52,102 nt of DNA. It comes from Planctomycetaceae bacterium. GTDB taxonomy: Bacteria > Planctomycetota > Planctomycetia > Pirellulales > Pirellulaceae. Positions 9,554-18,047 of the stretch are shown piece by piece. Positions within the stretch are counted from its first letter, which is position 1, and each line of letters starts with the position of its first letter. The notes below the pieces were generated by a model. That model worked only from the letters and a program-made list of their open reading frames with translations. It searched no databases and had not been told where the DNA came from. The DNA lies in contig CANHVO010000009.1 of the NCBI GenBank assembly GCA_947463915.1, forward strand, positions 1-52,102. The letters are read 5' to 3'. Made by a program: the position numbers and the translations under genes.

Positions 9554-9694
9554 CTCGTTTAACAGTTAGCCTTCTCGTTTAACAGTTAGCGGGAGGCGTA
9601 CTGATTAAGTGGTATAGGCTTCTCGCCTGTGTCAGAGCGTTCACACAGGCTGGAAGCCAATGCCACTGAGTACGCCTGCGGCTGACGGTTAAAC
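9554..9694. repeat. Family-1 palindromic repeat, copy B (long, nested)
   Basis: The left GTTTAAC end is duplicated in tandem (TCTCGTTTAACAGTTAGC at 9553-9570 and 9573-9590). The right arm (9669-9694) reads GAGTACGCCTGCGGCTGACG then GTTAAAC. Instead of a 15-nt loop there is a 65-nt insert with its own hairpin (GGCTTC...CCTGTGT / ACACAGG...GAAGCC). The right end supplies the stop codon of the minus-strand Trm112-like gene. Confidence 0.85.
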
Positions 9695-9949
9695 AATCGC
9701 CAAAGGGGCCAACTCGATTGCTTCATCAGCCAGGAGAACCGCAATTTCATCATTCACGATGTAGAACCAACGGCCCTCTTCACTAACTAGACCTTGCGTT
9801 GGAACTTGGGAAATAGTACGACCCAATATTGTGACGAGTGTGGAATTGCGCGCACGCTCCGCAACTGCATCCAAAACCGCTTGAGAAGCTTGCAAAAGTT
9901 TCGCTCCCGACTGCGGGCAACGCAAATATCCAAGGATCCAATCCGGCAA
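9689..9949 (-). CDS. Trm112-like (UPF0434/YcaR-type) small protein
   Basis: An 86-aa protein resembling Trm112/YcaR: WILGYLRCPQSGAKLL near the N-terminus and EEGRWFYIVNDEIAVLL then ADEAIEL near the C-terminus. In eukaryotes Trm112 activates methyltransferases; the bacterial role is unclear. Only one Cys of the zinc site is kept (CPQSG where CPxC is usual), as in some bacterial members. I chose a TTG start at 9949: it places the first Cys at residue 11 as in YcaR and has GGGAGA 8 nt upstream. ATGs at 9985 and 10021 are alternatives that would overlap the divergent gene head-on. The TAA stop lies in the end of a family-1 repeat. Confidence 0.75.
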   Translation of the reverse strand: MPDWILGYLRCPQSGAKLLQASQAVLDAVAERARNSTLVTILGRTISQVPTQGLVSEEGRWFYIVNDEIAVLLADEAIELAPLAIV

Positions 9950-9953
9950 GACT

Positions 9954-11279
9954 ATGTCTCCCAAAAGCTTCGCTGTATTTTCCATTTGCTTTGCCACTAA
10001 CCTATTCCTTCTCAGTTCCATCGCGTTTGGAGTCCAGGATCCCGCCCAAGGGTTAAATGCAAATCCTGGCCTCAATCCTAATCCAGCGCCAAACAAAGTC
10101 GACGGGTTTACTGCGGTGGCCCCCGGCATGCCGTTTATCGATCCCAACAGCGGCCAAGCGTACGGACGTTATGTCACGACCGAAACCGTTCAGGATGTCG
10201 CCTATTCTTACCAATGGGTTAAGGATCGAGTTCACCGTCCCAAGCAAGTAACCGAAAACAGGACCGTGACGGAGGTCAAGTATACTCCGATTCAGTCGTA
10301 TCAGTTGCAGCTCCGAAATGTACCTGGTTGGAATCCTTTTGCTTCACCTCAGCAGGTTTGGCAGTATGTTCCCATTGTTCAATTCCAGCCCAACTATGAA
10401 TCGGTATCTAAGCCAATAACGTACTGGAAATGGGTGGAGGAGGATGTCAATGTTCCTATCCCTGTCTTAGAGTCGGCGCCCAAACAAGTTCAGAAATTTG
10501 TGGATCGACCGCTTGGTCCAACCCCGAATGGTGGGAACACGATTGCGGCTGCGGCCCCGAACAACTTGGGCGTCCCAAATTTCAACAATCAAAATGTCAT
10601 TCAGAACGCGGCTCAGATCGCAGAAGCAAATCGAAATACACCTCGCTATGCAACGCGATCTATCGACAATCCCGCTTACTACTACCCTGGCTTCCCAAGC
10701 AGAAACCTAGTCGCCCAAGCTCCAGCTCCCTATTACCCCAATCCTGCGATGGCACCTGGCACCAACCCAACCAATCCCATGCTTGCTAGCGCAGGGGCTG
10801 GCACTCCGCCACCAAGCAACATCATGCCACCGAGCAACATCACGCCATCGACTCCATTGCGTCCGAATATGTTACCCGTACCGAACACCATGGCGAGCAA
10901 TAACGGCTACCCTGCAGGACTTTACCCACCTGCCAACAATCCCTACTACCCATCAACTCCTTATCAAGCGAATCCTTATCAACCGAATCCCTACGTGAGC
11001 ACCGCCTCTCGACCGTTTATCAACTTGCCCGCCTTTGCGACTGGAACAGGTAGCCTTTTTGGGAACAGTCTGTTTACCAACAATCGCAACGCGAGTTACG
11101 TGGCTTCGAACACCCAGGTTTCACAGCCGTACTTGTGGGGCAACAGCGCCTCCAGCGGACCGACCTTTCGACCTGTATCGAGCCCGTACACGGCGCCACA
11201 ACCTAGCTGGGGTGTTTCGCCGGGCAACAGCAGCCGCGATCCAATGCAGGGTGGTATGCCCGCTACTGTGCTTCGATGA
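9954..11279 (+). CDS. Secreted Pro/Asn-rich protein of unknown function
   Basis: A 441-aa protein with a convincing signal peptide (KSFAVFSICFATNLFLLSSIAFG), which fixes the start although no good Shine-Dalgarno is visible. Residues about 55-175 form a structured part with repeated Tyr/Trp/Val blocks (YSYQWVKDRVHRPKQVTENR, WQYVPIVQFQPNYESVSKP, YWKWVEEDVNVPIPV). After about 175 the chain is low complexity, rich in Pro, Asn, Ala and Tyr, with NPYYPSTPYQANPYQPNPY-type repeats. I do not recognise a family. It is probably an envelope or extracellular protein. The start codon is only 4 nt from the proposed TTG of the divergent Trm112-like gene. Confidence 0.8.
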   Translation: MSPKSFAVFSICFATNLFLLSSIAFGVQDPAQGLNANPGLNPNPAPNKVDGFTAVAPGMPFIDPNSGQAYGRYVTTETVQDVAYSYQWVKDRVHRPKQVTENRTVTEVKYTPIQSYQLQLRNVPGWNPFASPQQVWQYVPIVQFQPNYESVSKPITYWKWVEEDVNVPIPVLESAPKQVQKFVDRPLGPTPNGGNTIAAAAPNNLGVPNFNNQNVIQNAAQIAEANRNTPRYATRSIDNPAYYYPGFPSRNLVAQAPAPYYPNPAMAPGTNPTNPMLASAGAGTPPPSNIMPPSNITPSTPLRPNMLPVPNTMASNNGYPAGLYPPANNPYYPSTPYQANPYQPNPYVSTASRPFINLPAFATGTGSLFGNSLFTNNRNASYVASNTQVSQPYLWGNSASSGPTFRPVSSPYTAPQPSWGVSPGNSSRDPMQGGMPATVLR

Positions 11280-11437
11280 GTTAAACGGCTTGTCTCAATC
11301 GCTTTTTCGGTACTTTGCCGTGCGGGAAACGATTGAGGACAATCGTTTTACATTCCTTCGGCAGCTTTCTTTATGTGATACTTTGGTCATACTGGGATTT
11401 CGATATCGAAGTTGACCATCCACATTTAGGGCCAAGC

Positions 11438-12748
11438 ATGCACATTTTACCAATCATTGCGTTGGTACTTTTCGTCGGTATGTTGACTGGCGCTAACTTG
11501 TTTGCGTTGGGAGCTTGCTCGCTCCTAATCATTTTTCAACTCGCTCGGTTCTTCGCCGATCGATGGGCAGGAAGTCTATCGGTCGAAAGGCAAGTTACCC
11601 GTTCGGAGCTTGAAATCGGCGAGAGTTTGGCTGTCGGACTTCGGCTCAACAACAAATCTGGTTACTTCATTCCGTGGCTCTTTGCTGAGGACCTACTGTC
11701 CAAGCGAGTAACATCGCAACCGAATCGTGCACTGGAGGTAACTGGCTATCCTGCAAAACTCTATTTCTTTCGGTCCAAGCAGAACTCGTTGATGACCTAT
11801 CAGATCAAAGCGGTTCGAAGAGGCTACTTTCAGTTGGGACCGACCATTCTTGAAACGGGTGATCTGCTCGGTTTGCATCGCAATTATCGTGTGGCTTCGG
11901 AGCCGCAGTTTATTCTCGTCCTGCCAAAGCTAATCACGCTTCAAGGGATGAATATCGCGAGTCGGCGTCCCATGGGGGATTTGCATGTCAATGATCGAGT
12001 GATGGAGGACCCGACTCAAATGGTTGGAATCCGCGAGTATCGCGCTGGCGACTCGCTCAATCGAATCCACTGGCGTGCAACCGCGCGTACAGGGAAACTG
12101 CACACGCGTATCTTCCAACCGACTTGCATTCAAGGAGCGATGCTTGTTCTGGACATGCATACCGCGACCAATCCCGATCGCAATGAGCCCGTGCGGACGG
12201 ACCTTGCGGTCACCATGGCCGCTTCTTTGGCTCACACTCTGTACCTCATGAACCAGCCTTTCGGACTGATCAGCAATGGACGCGATGCAGCAGATCGCGT
12301 TAGGCAGATGCGGCTTGAGAAGGATTTTTCCGACCGGGATTCGGTACGAGCCGATGTGGAGATGAATGCCAAGAGCACTCGGTTGAGGCCTGTCGTGGTC
12401 GATGCAAGAAGTGGGCCAGAACAATTTGCCGAGGTGCACCGAACCCTCGCGAGACTTGAGCGGACGGATGGACTTCGCTTGGCAGACCTTTTGATGGAGA
12501 CACAAAATCGGCTTTCGAGACAGCTCTCAGTGCTTGTTTTCGTGCAGCAGGTGGACGACGAGATGGCATTGACCTTGGGGTTGCTACGGCGACGAGGCTA
12601 TGCTGTTTCCGCCATCGTAAACCAACATGATTTGGACGGTTTGCAAGATTCCGCCGCGAAGCTTGTGGCCTATCACATTCCTGTTTTTGCGTTGCCCAAT
12701 GAGCAAGCAATTCCGACTGTTTGCCGGGATATGCTGCTTGCGGGTTGA
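11438..12748 (+). CDS. DUF58 domain-containing membrane protein
   Basis: A 436-aa protein with two N-terminal membrane helices (about 3-17 and 20-38), a soluble beta domain, and the DUF58 signature GIREYRAGDSLNRIHWRATA at about 197-216. A VWA-like segment (AMLVLDMHTATNPD) follows. DUF58 proteins usually sit beside MoxR ATPases and transglutaminases; neither is here, so it is an isolated member. The frame is open to 11315, but ATG 11438 starts directly before the first membrane helix with AGGG 6-7 nt upstream. Biochemical role unknown. Confidence 0.88.
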   Translation: MHILPIIALVLFVGMLTGANLFALGACSLLIIFQLARFFADRWAGSLSVERQVTRSELEIGESLAVGLRLNNKSGYFIPWLFAEDLLSKRVTSQPNRALEVTGYPAKLYFFRSKQNSLMTYQIKAVRRGYFQLGPTILETGDLLGLHRNYRVASEPQFILVLPKLITLQGMNIASRRPMGDLHVNDRVMEDPTQMVGIREYRAGDSLNRIHWRATARTGKLHTRIFQPTCIQGAMLVLDMHTATNPDRNEPVRTDLAVTMAASLAHTLYLMNQPFGLISNGRDAADRVRQMRLEKDFSDRDSVRADVEMNAKSTRLRPVVVDARSGPEQFAEVHRTLARLERTDGLRLADLLMETQNRLSRQLSVLVFVQQVDDEMALTLGLLRRRGYAVSAIVNQHDLDGLQDSAAKLVAYHIPVFALPNEQAIPTVCRDMLLAG

Positions 12749-12824
12749 TCAACCCGTTGGAATGACTTAGGATCGATGCCTATCTTATCGTCGAACTTCG
12801 CGGGCTTAACTAATTGAACTAACT

Positions 12825-13943
12825 TTGACTTCCCTATTAGAACCCAATAGCAACACCGCCTCAAACTCGAAAAGCGGTACTGAAAATGCGGCACTCTATC
12901 GCCCGCTTAAGATCGGAAATGTGGCAGTCGGTTTTCCTGTCGTTCAAGCCGCGCTCAGTGGCTACAGTGACTGGCCCATGCGAGTGATCGCACGTCGCCA
13001 TGGCGCGTCGTATAGTTTGTGCGAAGTGATGCTCGACAAATTTTTGGTTGAGCTCAAGGATCGAAAACGGACACAGCACTTCTTGCACAATACGCCGGAA
13101 GAGCAGCCGGTCGCGGGCCAGCTTATGGGGGCGGAGCCAGAGCAATTTGCTTTGGGGGCAAAGAAACTTGTCGAGGCCGGCTTTGCGGTCATCGATATCA
13201 ATTTTGGATGTCCTGTGAAAAAAGTGCTCGGCCGATGTCGAGGCGGATTTCATTTGAGCCAGCCCGCAGTCGCCCTTGAAATTGTAAGGCAGACGCGTGA
13301 CATCGTCCCTGCGCATATTCCTGTTACGATCAAAATGCGCCGCGGACTGGACGACTCGCAGGAGAGTCGCGATCGTTTTTTTGAGATTCTCGATGGGGCA
13401 TTCGGGTACGGAATCGACGCCATAACCGTCCACGGCCGAACCGTGGTTCAGCGCTATATTGGCCCCAGCCGTTGGTCTTTTTTAAAGGAAGTCAAACAGC
13501 ATGTTGGCCCCAATCGAATGATCCTCGGTAGTGGAGATCTTTTTACGGCAGATGACTGTTTGAGAATGATGCAGGAGACAGGAATTGACGGCGTTACTGT
13601 CGCGCGCGGTTGCATTGGCAACCCCTGGATTTTTGAGCAATGCCAAGCGATTTTTCATGGCAAGCCGCTTCCACCTCCCCCGTCCCTCTACCGACAACGG
13701 GACGTTATTTTGGAGCATTTTAAACTGGCGGAAGAACTTTACGGTCAAGACAAAGCGGGGGTGCCGATGCGCAAGTTCGGTATCAAATATTCCGCCCTCC
13801 ATCCTCAATCGCTTGAGGTACGTGAAAGTTTCGCGCGGGTCAAAAATTTGCTGGAGTGGTCTGCTGCCTTGGATCGCTGGTACAGCGTAGATGGTCCTGG
13901 CGTCTACCCAAGTGCGGCGCATACCGAGCAAGAATGTGAGTAG
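12825..13943 (+). CDS. dus: tRNA-dihydrouridine synthase
   Basis: FMN-dependent reductase that converts uridine to dihydrouridine in tRNA D-loops. The 372-aa product is a TIM barrel with QAALSGYSDWPMR (family MaGvTD-like first strand), DINFGCPVKKV at about 124-134 (Cys129 as catalytic acid), KMRRG, TVHGRT and the FMN-phosphate segment GVTVARGCIGNPWIF. Subfamily is unclear. The only upstream start is a TTG at 12825 without a Shine-Dalgarno; the first about 25 residues are polar and may not all be translated. The stop overlaps the GTG of the next gene by 8 nt, suggesting an operon with the following two genes. Confidence 0.92.
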   Translation: MTSLLEPNSNTASNSKSGTENAALYRPLKIGNVAVGFPVVQAALSGYSDWPMRVIARRHGASYSLCEVMLDKFLVELKDRKRTQHFLHNTPEEQPVAGQLMGAEPEQFALGAKKLVEAGFAVIDINFGCPVKKVLGRCRGGFHLSQPAVALEIVRQTRDIVPAHIPVTIKMRRGLDDSQESRDRFFEILDGAFGYGIDAITVHGRTVVQRYIGPSRWSFLKEVKQHVGPNRMILGSGDLFTADDCLRMMQETGIDGVTVARGCIGNPWIFEQCQAIFHGKPLPPPPSLYRQRDVILEHFKLAEELYGQDKAGVPMRKFGIKYSALHPQSLEVRESFARVKNLLEWSAALDRWYSVDGPGVYPSAAHTEQECE

Positions 13944-14304
13944 TCCACACCGAATTTCGCTGCGGACCCACTGGAAAGTGGAGCAAAGAATTCCGTCCGA
14001 CCCCTCTGGCGAGGCCGAGTTTTTGGCGTTTCGAGTGTTTCACTGCCCGACAGGTATTTCGCGTTTGCAGCACGTTTGCTTCTGTTTTGAGCCATTCGAG
14101 GTGAGGCAGGCATTTTTCTTGAACGGAATCGAAATTCCCTGGAATATAATCGATGGTCTGGCGACGGTACCGATCACCAGTATGATGGAACCGAAGAATC
14201 GCGTGGAACTTCGATGGCGCGGTACCCCACAGGAAACTCCTTATTTACCTGAGCATTTCAAAGCATGGCTAGAAATTTCGAACGACTCTCAAATCGATCT
14301 TTAG
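13936..14304 (+). CDS. Hypothetical protein, 122 aa
   Basis: No recognisable family. The product is a soluble, probably beta-rich protein with a Cys-containing core (RLQHVCFCFEPFEVRQAFFL) and no signal peptide or membrane helix. The GTG at 13936 overlaps the dus stop by 8 nt. An earlier ATG at 13891 would overlap dus further. The 3' end overlaps the next gene by 40 nt. These overlaps on both sides, rather than any motif, are the main evidence that it is a real gene in a three-gene operon. Confidence 0.6.
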   Translation: MSSPHRISLRTHWKVEQRIPSDPSGEAEFLAFRVFHCPTGISRLQHVCFCFEPFEVRQAFFLNGIEIPWNIIDGLATVPITSMMEPKNRVELRWRGTPQETPYLPEHFKAWLEISNDSQIDL

Positions 14305-15632
14305 TGGTCCTCGCGTTTCTTTTGGTCGGGTCGGTTTATGCATTTGCGTCGGGGTGCGATAGCTCAATCCCGCCTGCAACGGAACCTCAAAAACCGAAGT
14401 CCAGTTCGTCGGGCAACGCTCAGGAACCCGCGGACGCAAAACCGGTTGAAAAAACTTCTTCGAAACCGGTGGCACCTGCCGCCGACGCCAAACCCGAAGA
14501 ATTGCCCCTCGATCCGTCGGTCGATGTCGACAAGCTCTTGGCTGCTCGCCTGCCTGCGGACGAACTGAGTGTCGGCTGGATTCGGCTGTTTGATGGCCAG
14601 TCCATGGCGGGTTGGCGAAACGCGGGAAATGCAAATTGGAGAGTCGAAGATGGCGTTTTGGTCGCTACCGAAGGTGAAGCTGGTCTGCTTTGTACCTCAG
14701 TTCGTTTTTCGGATTTCGAGTTGACGCTTGAGTTCAAGGGAACGGACAAGACAAACAGCGGCGTTTTTCTTAGAACACCAGCAGTTCCAGCCGACCCTGC
14801 CAAGGATTGCTTCGAGCTCAATATTGCGCCTCCTGACAATCCGTTTCCAACGGGATCACTTGTCGGACGGGCTAAGGTAAACGAACAAGTTGATGAACCC
14901 GAGGCAGGTGAATGGCATACCATGCATGCCATGGTGGATCGAGAGCATATTCAAACTTGGGTCAATGGACAGCTATCTACAGACTACATGGACACGACCG
15001 GTTTGACCGCTGGTTTGATTGGGTTGCAATTCCGCGAGGGAACGATTCGATTTCGAAACATCAAAGTCCGGCCGATTACTTACGCCGTGCTTCCCGCGAA
15101 AGATCTCAAGGATTTCAATACGCCTGCTGGCAAAGTCAGCGCGGAGCTCACCAGCGAGGGAGCATTGACACTCACCGGTGGCAAAGGTCATATCGAATTG
15201 CTTCAGCCACATGCCAACTGTTGCTTGCAGTTCGCTGCCCAGACTCTCGCTGAGAATGTCAATTCAGGCTTGTTTTTTCGGTGTATTCCAGGCGAAGACA
15301 TGAACGGCTATGAGTGCCAGGTACATCATGGTTTCAAGGAGGACCGTCGCAGGCCGGTCGATGCAGGCATGGGCGCTATTTTCCGTCGCCAAAATGCAAA
15401 GGCTGTTCTGTCGGATTCCGCAGAGAAAACGTTCGTCACCGTGATCGCCGATGGACCGCTGATGAGCACTTGGGTGAATGGGGTCCAAGTCGTTGATTTC
15501 AAGGATACACGCGAGCCGAACGAGAACCCTCGCAAGGGACTGCGGACCGAAGCGGGAACGATCATGTTGCAAGCCCACGATCCAGAATGCAAGATTCGAT
15601 TCGACAGTTTGAGTATCTGCCCACTGCCTTAG
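14265..15632 (+). CDS. Lipoprotein with two DUF1080 (3-keto-disaccharide hydrolase-like) domains
   Basis: A 455-aa exported protein: hydrophobic N-terminus then AFASGC (approximate lipobox, Cys31), followed by an Ala/Pro/Lys-rich linker to about 95. The first DUF1080 concanavalin-like domain spans about 103-272 (WIRLFDGQSMAGWRNAG, NWRVEDGVLVATEGEAGLL, NSGVFLRTPAVP, FRNIKVRPI). A second, more divergent one spans about 280-452 (NSGLFFRCIPGEDMNGYECQ, FDSLSICPL). DUF1080 proteins are abundant in planctomycetes, and some members act on 3-keto-glycosides. It overlaps the preceding small gene by 40 nt. Enzymatic activity here is inference. Confidence 0.88.
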   Translation: MARNFERLSNRSLVVLAFLLVGSVYAFASGCDSSIPPATEPQKPKSSSSGNAQEPADAKPVEKTSSKPVAPAADAKPEELPLDPSVDVDKLLAARLPADELSVGWIRLFDGQSMAGWRNAGNANWRVEDGVLVATEGEAGLLCTSVRFSDFELTLEFKGTDKTNSGVFLRTPAVPADPAKDCFELNIAPPDNPFPTGSLVGRAKVNEQVDEPEAGEWHTMHAMVDREHIQTWVNGQLSTDYMDTTGLTAGLIGLQFREGTIRFRNIKVRPITYAVLPAKDLKDFNTPAGKVSAELTSEGALTLTGGKGHIELLQPHANCCLQFAAQTLAENVNSGLFFRCIPGEDMNGYECQVHHGFKEDRRRPVDAGMGAIFRRQNAKAVLSDSAEKTFVTVIADGPLMSTWVNGVQVVDFKDTREPNENPRKGLRTEAGTIMLQAHDPECKIRFDSLSICPLP

Positions 15633-15671
15633 GGTGGATGCCGTTGCGTCCCAACGGGCTTGTTGATGCCT

Positions 15672-15742
15672 TCGTTTAACAGTCAGCTGTAGGCGTACTT
15701 AGTTACAATCACAGTACGCCTCCGGCTGACTGTTAATTAAAC
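15672..15742. repeat. Family-1 palindromic repeat, copy C
   Basis: Left arm from 15672 reads TCGTTTAACAGTCAGCTGTA and the right arm ends at 15742 with ...CTGACTGTTAATTAAAC. It fills most of the gap between the DUF1080 and DUF1501 genes. Confidence 0.9.
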
Positions 15743-15799
15743 AAAAGGCATTTGAATGCTTACTGAATCAACAATCCCTCAGCTCACCTGGAGATCTAA

Positions 15800-17284
15800 A
15801 TGCAAAACGATTGGAACAGCTTGCTCGCTCAACCAGCCCGACGAGATTTTTTGAGGAGAGCTGGGGGCGGCTTTGGACTGCTTGGCCTCGCCTCGCTGTT
15901 GGATGAAGCCGGGCTGTTGACTTCAAACCTCCGAGCGAACTCCAACGATGGGCTCGTGGATCGTTCGCTCGCACCGATGGCACCTCGTCCGCCGCATTTT
16001 CCGGCCAAGGCCAAAAGCGTCATTTGGCTCTTCATGAATGGCGGCCAAAGCCAAGTTGATACTTGGGACTACAAGCCCGAACTGGAAAAACGCGACGGAA
16101 AGACGCTTGAGGGATTCGACAACAAAACGGGATTCTTTGTGGATGCCGTCGGTGGGTTGATGAAGTCGCCGTTTCAATTCAAGCAGTATGGCCAAAGCGG
16201 TACTTGGGTCAGTGAGATTTTTCCAGCGTTGTCCAAGCATGTGGACGACATGGCCTTTATTCATAGTTGTTTTACCGAGACGAATAACCACGCGCCTGCC
16301 TTGTTTCAAATGAACACAGGAATGAGCCGTATGGGCTTTCCCGGGGTCGGTTCCTGGGTAACCTACGGTTTGGGCAGCGAAAGCCAAAACTTGCCCGGAT
16401 ACGTGGTCATGTGCGATACCAAAGGTCGAGGTTTACCCAAGGGGCACGCAACCAATTGGGGGGCAGGCTTTTTGCCAGGTGTCTATCAAGGAACTTTCTT
16501 AGCAGCGCAAGGGGACCCGATCGCCAATCTCTCGCGTTTGCCTCACATGACAACGGCCGTACAGCGTCGCCAGTTGGACTTGATTGCTCGGCTCAATCAA
16601 AAGCATCAAGAGCAAAGTCCAGAGGAAGCGGAGTTGGCGGCTCGCATTGAGAGCTTCGAGCTCGCTTATCGAATGCAAACTGCTGCCCCGGAAGCATTTG
16701 ATATTGAAAGCGAATCGGCCGACACGAAGAAACTCTATGGGCTGGACAACGACAAGTGCTCGCATTTTGGCAAGCAAGCGTTGATGGCACGGCGATTAGT
16801 GGAACGCGGAACGCGATACATCCAGATATTCTCAGGTGGCATGGACAATCAGTTGTCGTGGGATGGCCACGTCGACATCGACGGAAACCACCGTCAATTC
16901 GCAGAGGAGACCGATGTACCTATCGCGGGGCTGATCACTGACCTCAAGCAGCGGGGGCTATTGGAAAGCACCCTCATCATCTGCGCCGGAGAGTTCGGTC
17001 GATTGCCGCTTGCTCAGAAAGGTGCGAAGCCAGGTCGCGATCACAATCCCAACGCGTTTACGGCCTGGTTCGCTGGTGGCGGAGTCAAGGGTGGAACGCA
17101 CTACGGCGAGACAGACGAAATCGGCCACAAAGCCAGCGTGAATCGAGTCAGCATCAACGACTTGCACGCAACGATCTTGGCGTTGCTGGGCATGGACCAT
17201 ACCAAGCTCACCTATTTTTTCAACGGCCGCAATTACCGGCTGACCGACGTCGCAGGTGAAATCGTAAAGGGAATCATCGCCTAA
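15800..17284 (+). CDS. DUF1501 domain-containing Tat-exported protein
   Basis: A 494-aa protein with a twin-arginine signal (ARRDFLRRAGGGFGLLGLAS, RR at 14-15) followed by the DUF1501 sulfatase/phosphatase-like fold. Recognisable parts are IWLFMNGGQSQVDTWDYKP, HVDDMAFIHS and CAGEFGRLPLAQKG...GRDHNPNAFTAWFAGGGVKGG near the C-terminus. The family usually has GEFGRTP; here it is GRLP. DUF1501 genes are commonly paired with a DUF1549/DUF1553 cytochrome-like gene in planctomycetes, which is absent here. The ATG has GGAG 6 nt upstream. Substrate unknown. Confidence 0.93.
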   Translation: MQNDWNSLLAQPARRDFLRRAGGGFGLLGLASLLDEAGLLTSNLRANSNDGLVDRSLAPMAPRPPHFPAKAKSVIWLFMNGGQSQVDTWDYKPELEKRDGKTLEGFDNKTGFFVDAVGGLMKSPFQFKQYGQSGTWVSEIFPALSKHVDDMAFIHSCFTETNNHAPALFQMNTGMSRMGFPGVGSWVTYGLGSESQNLPGYVVMCDTKGRGLPKGHATNWGAGFLPGVYQGTFLAAQGDPIANLSRLPHMTTAVQRRQLDLIARLNQKHQEQSPEEAELAARIESFELAYRMQTAAPEAFDIESESADTKKLYGLDNDKCSHFGKQALMARRLVERGTRYIQIFSGGMDNQLSWDGHVDIDGNHRQFAEETDVPIAGLITDLKQRGLLESTLIICAGEFGRLPLAQKGAKPGRDHNPNAFTAWFAGGGVKGGTHYGETDEIGHKASVNRVSINDLHATILALLGMDHTKLTYFFNGRNYRLTDVAGEIVKGIIA

Positions 17285-17296
17285 GCAAAAAAAGAA

Positions 17297-17328
17297 CCTG
17301 GGCTTGCAGATAAATCTGCAAGCCCAGG
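17297..17328. terminator. Hairpin terminator, strongest on the minus strand
   Basis: A perfect 14-bp stem CCTGGGCTTGCAGA / TCTGCAAGCCCAGG with a TAAA loop, 13 nt after the DUF1501 stop. The plus-strand side has no T-run; the minus-strand side continues TTCTTTTTTTGC. It therefore looks like a terminator for a minus-strand transcript coming from about 17570, possibly shared. Confidence 0.8.
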
Positions 17329-17425
17329 CCGGGACTAAAAACCGCTCGCCAATTCCGAGGAGTCGCTCCGTCGGGTTGATGCGAGTAGGGTTGAGGCTGC
17401 TTGTCCTACGCAGCCCGCCGGCATG

Positions 17426-17467
17426 CTAGGACGCCTCACCCCTTTGGCCAGTACAGAATGATTTCAC
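17426..17467 (-). CDS. 13-codon mini-ORF with very strong ribosome site
   Basis: GTG start at 17467, preceded by AAAGGAGGTG (minus strand, plus positions 17473-17482) at ideal spacing. The frame reads MKSFCTGQRGEAS then TAG. An in-frame TGA upstream rules out a longer ORF. The stop codon lies inside a hairpin whose arms run 17403-17432 (GTCCTA...TAGGAC with GC-rich inner pairs). The combination suggests a translated leader peptide or a small protein; no downstream gene on this strand explains a leader. Confidence 0.4.
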   Translation of the reverse strand: MKSFCTGQRGEAS

Positions 17468-17576
17468 TGATACACCTCCTTTCGATAAAAGCCAGACCGT
17501 TGCCGCCGCTCAGCCAAGAACAGGGCGGCATCGATACTGAAACAGTCGCCACGACGCGTTTCGCAGCACTCCTTCC

Positions 17577-17606
17577 AGTGTACGCAGGCGTCAACAGGAA
17601 AATCAA
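17577..17606 (-). promoter_or_regulatory. Candidate sigma-70 promoter for the small transcript
   Basis: On the minus strand TTGATT (17606-17601) is followed after 18 nt by TACACT (17582-17577). The match is fair but spacing is one above optimal, and such pairs arise by chance, so this stands mainly on the features downstream. Confidence 0.3.
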
Positions 17607-18014
17607 TTGGGGGATCGCATGTGCAGCTCAAGAAATTGGAGATAGGGTCAAATCTCGTCGCACACCCGCAGGACAGAAAAAATCGCGGTTGGTGCTCGCT
17701 ACCAGGCTGGATTCCTGGAATGAGGGGTTGTCTTCATCACTTGTTCAGCGAACTCTGGTCAAGCTGTTTGAATAAGTTCGTCAAATGGTATTGTTTTGCG
17801 GGATGCAGCCAGGAAAAGCCCTGTGTGGCTTTAGGCGACCCAAACATAGCGCAATGATGGTTGAAATCGCCTTGATAGGGAGGACGCTCAAAACGTGTGC
17901 GATTGTGCTCTGGTTGCGTATTCTCCAAGCAACCGCAGCGATTGCGGGGCTCCAATCTATGGTTCGCAAAAACTAAATGATTTTTTGATCAATTAATAAT
18001 CTGGAATTCGTTGG

Positions 18015-18033
18015 ACATTTGGTAACCAATGAA
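18015..18033. promoter_or_regulatory. Dyad upstream of the amtB promoter
   Basis: CATTTGGTAACCAATG is a near-perfect dyad (ATTTGGT/ACCAAT) about 20 nt upstream of the candidate sigma-54 promoter. It could be an activator or repressor site; it does not match the NtrC consensus. Confidence 0.3.
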
Positions 18034-18047
18034 AACCCACCGCTCCC

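Larger units (their letters stand above)
17290..17570 (-). ncRNA. Candidate small RNA or leader transcript
   Basis: No long ORF is credible between 17285 and 18167. On the minus strand there is a promoter-like pair (17577-17606), then about 280 nt containing a perfect Shine-Dalgarno with a 13-codon ORF (17426-17467), a strong hairpin with small bulges (17403-17432), and finally the 14-bp hairpin with a T-run (17297-17328). This order resembles an independent short transcript. I do not recognise tmRNA, RNase P, SRP or 6S signatures in it. Ends are estimates. Confidence 0.4.

Noticed and set aside
16011-16387. Minus-strand ORFs of up to 154 codons opposite DUF1501, and similar long shadows opposite other genes
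   Set aside because: The plus-strand frame has clear family motifs and a Tat signal; the antisense frames show none.
17401-17775. 124-codon plus-strand ORF
   Set aside because: TTG start without ribosome site and low-complexity-free but family-less sequence; it is antisense to a better-supported set of signals.
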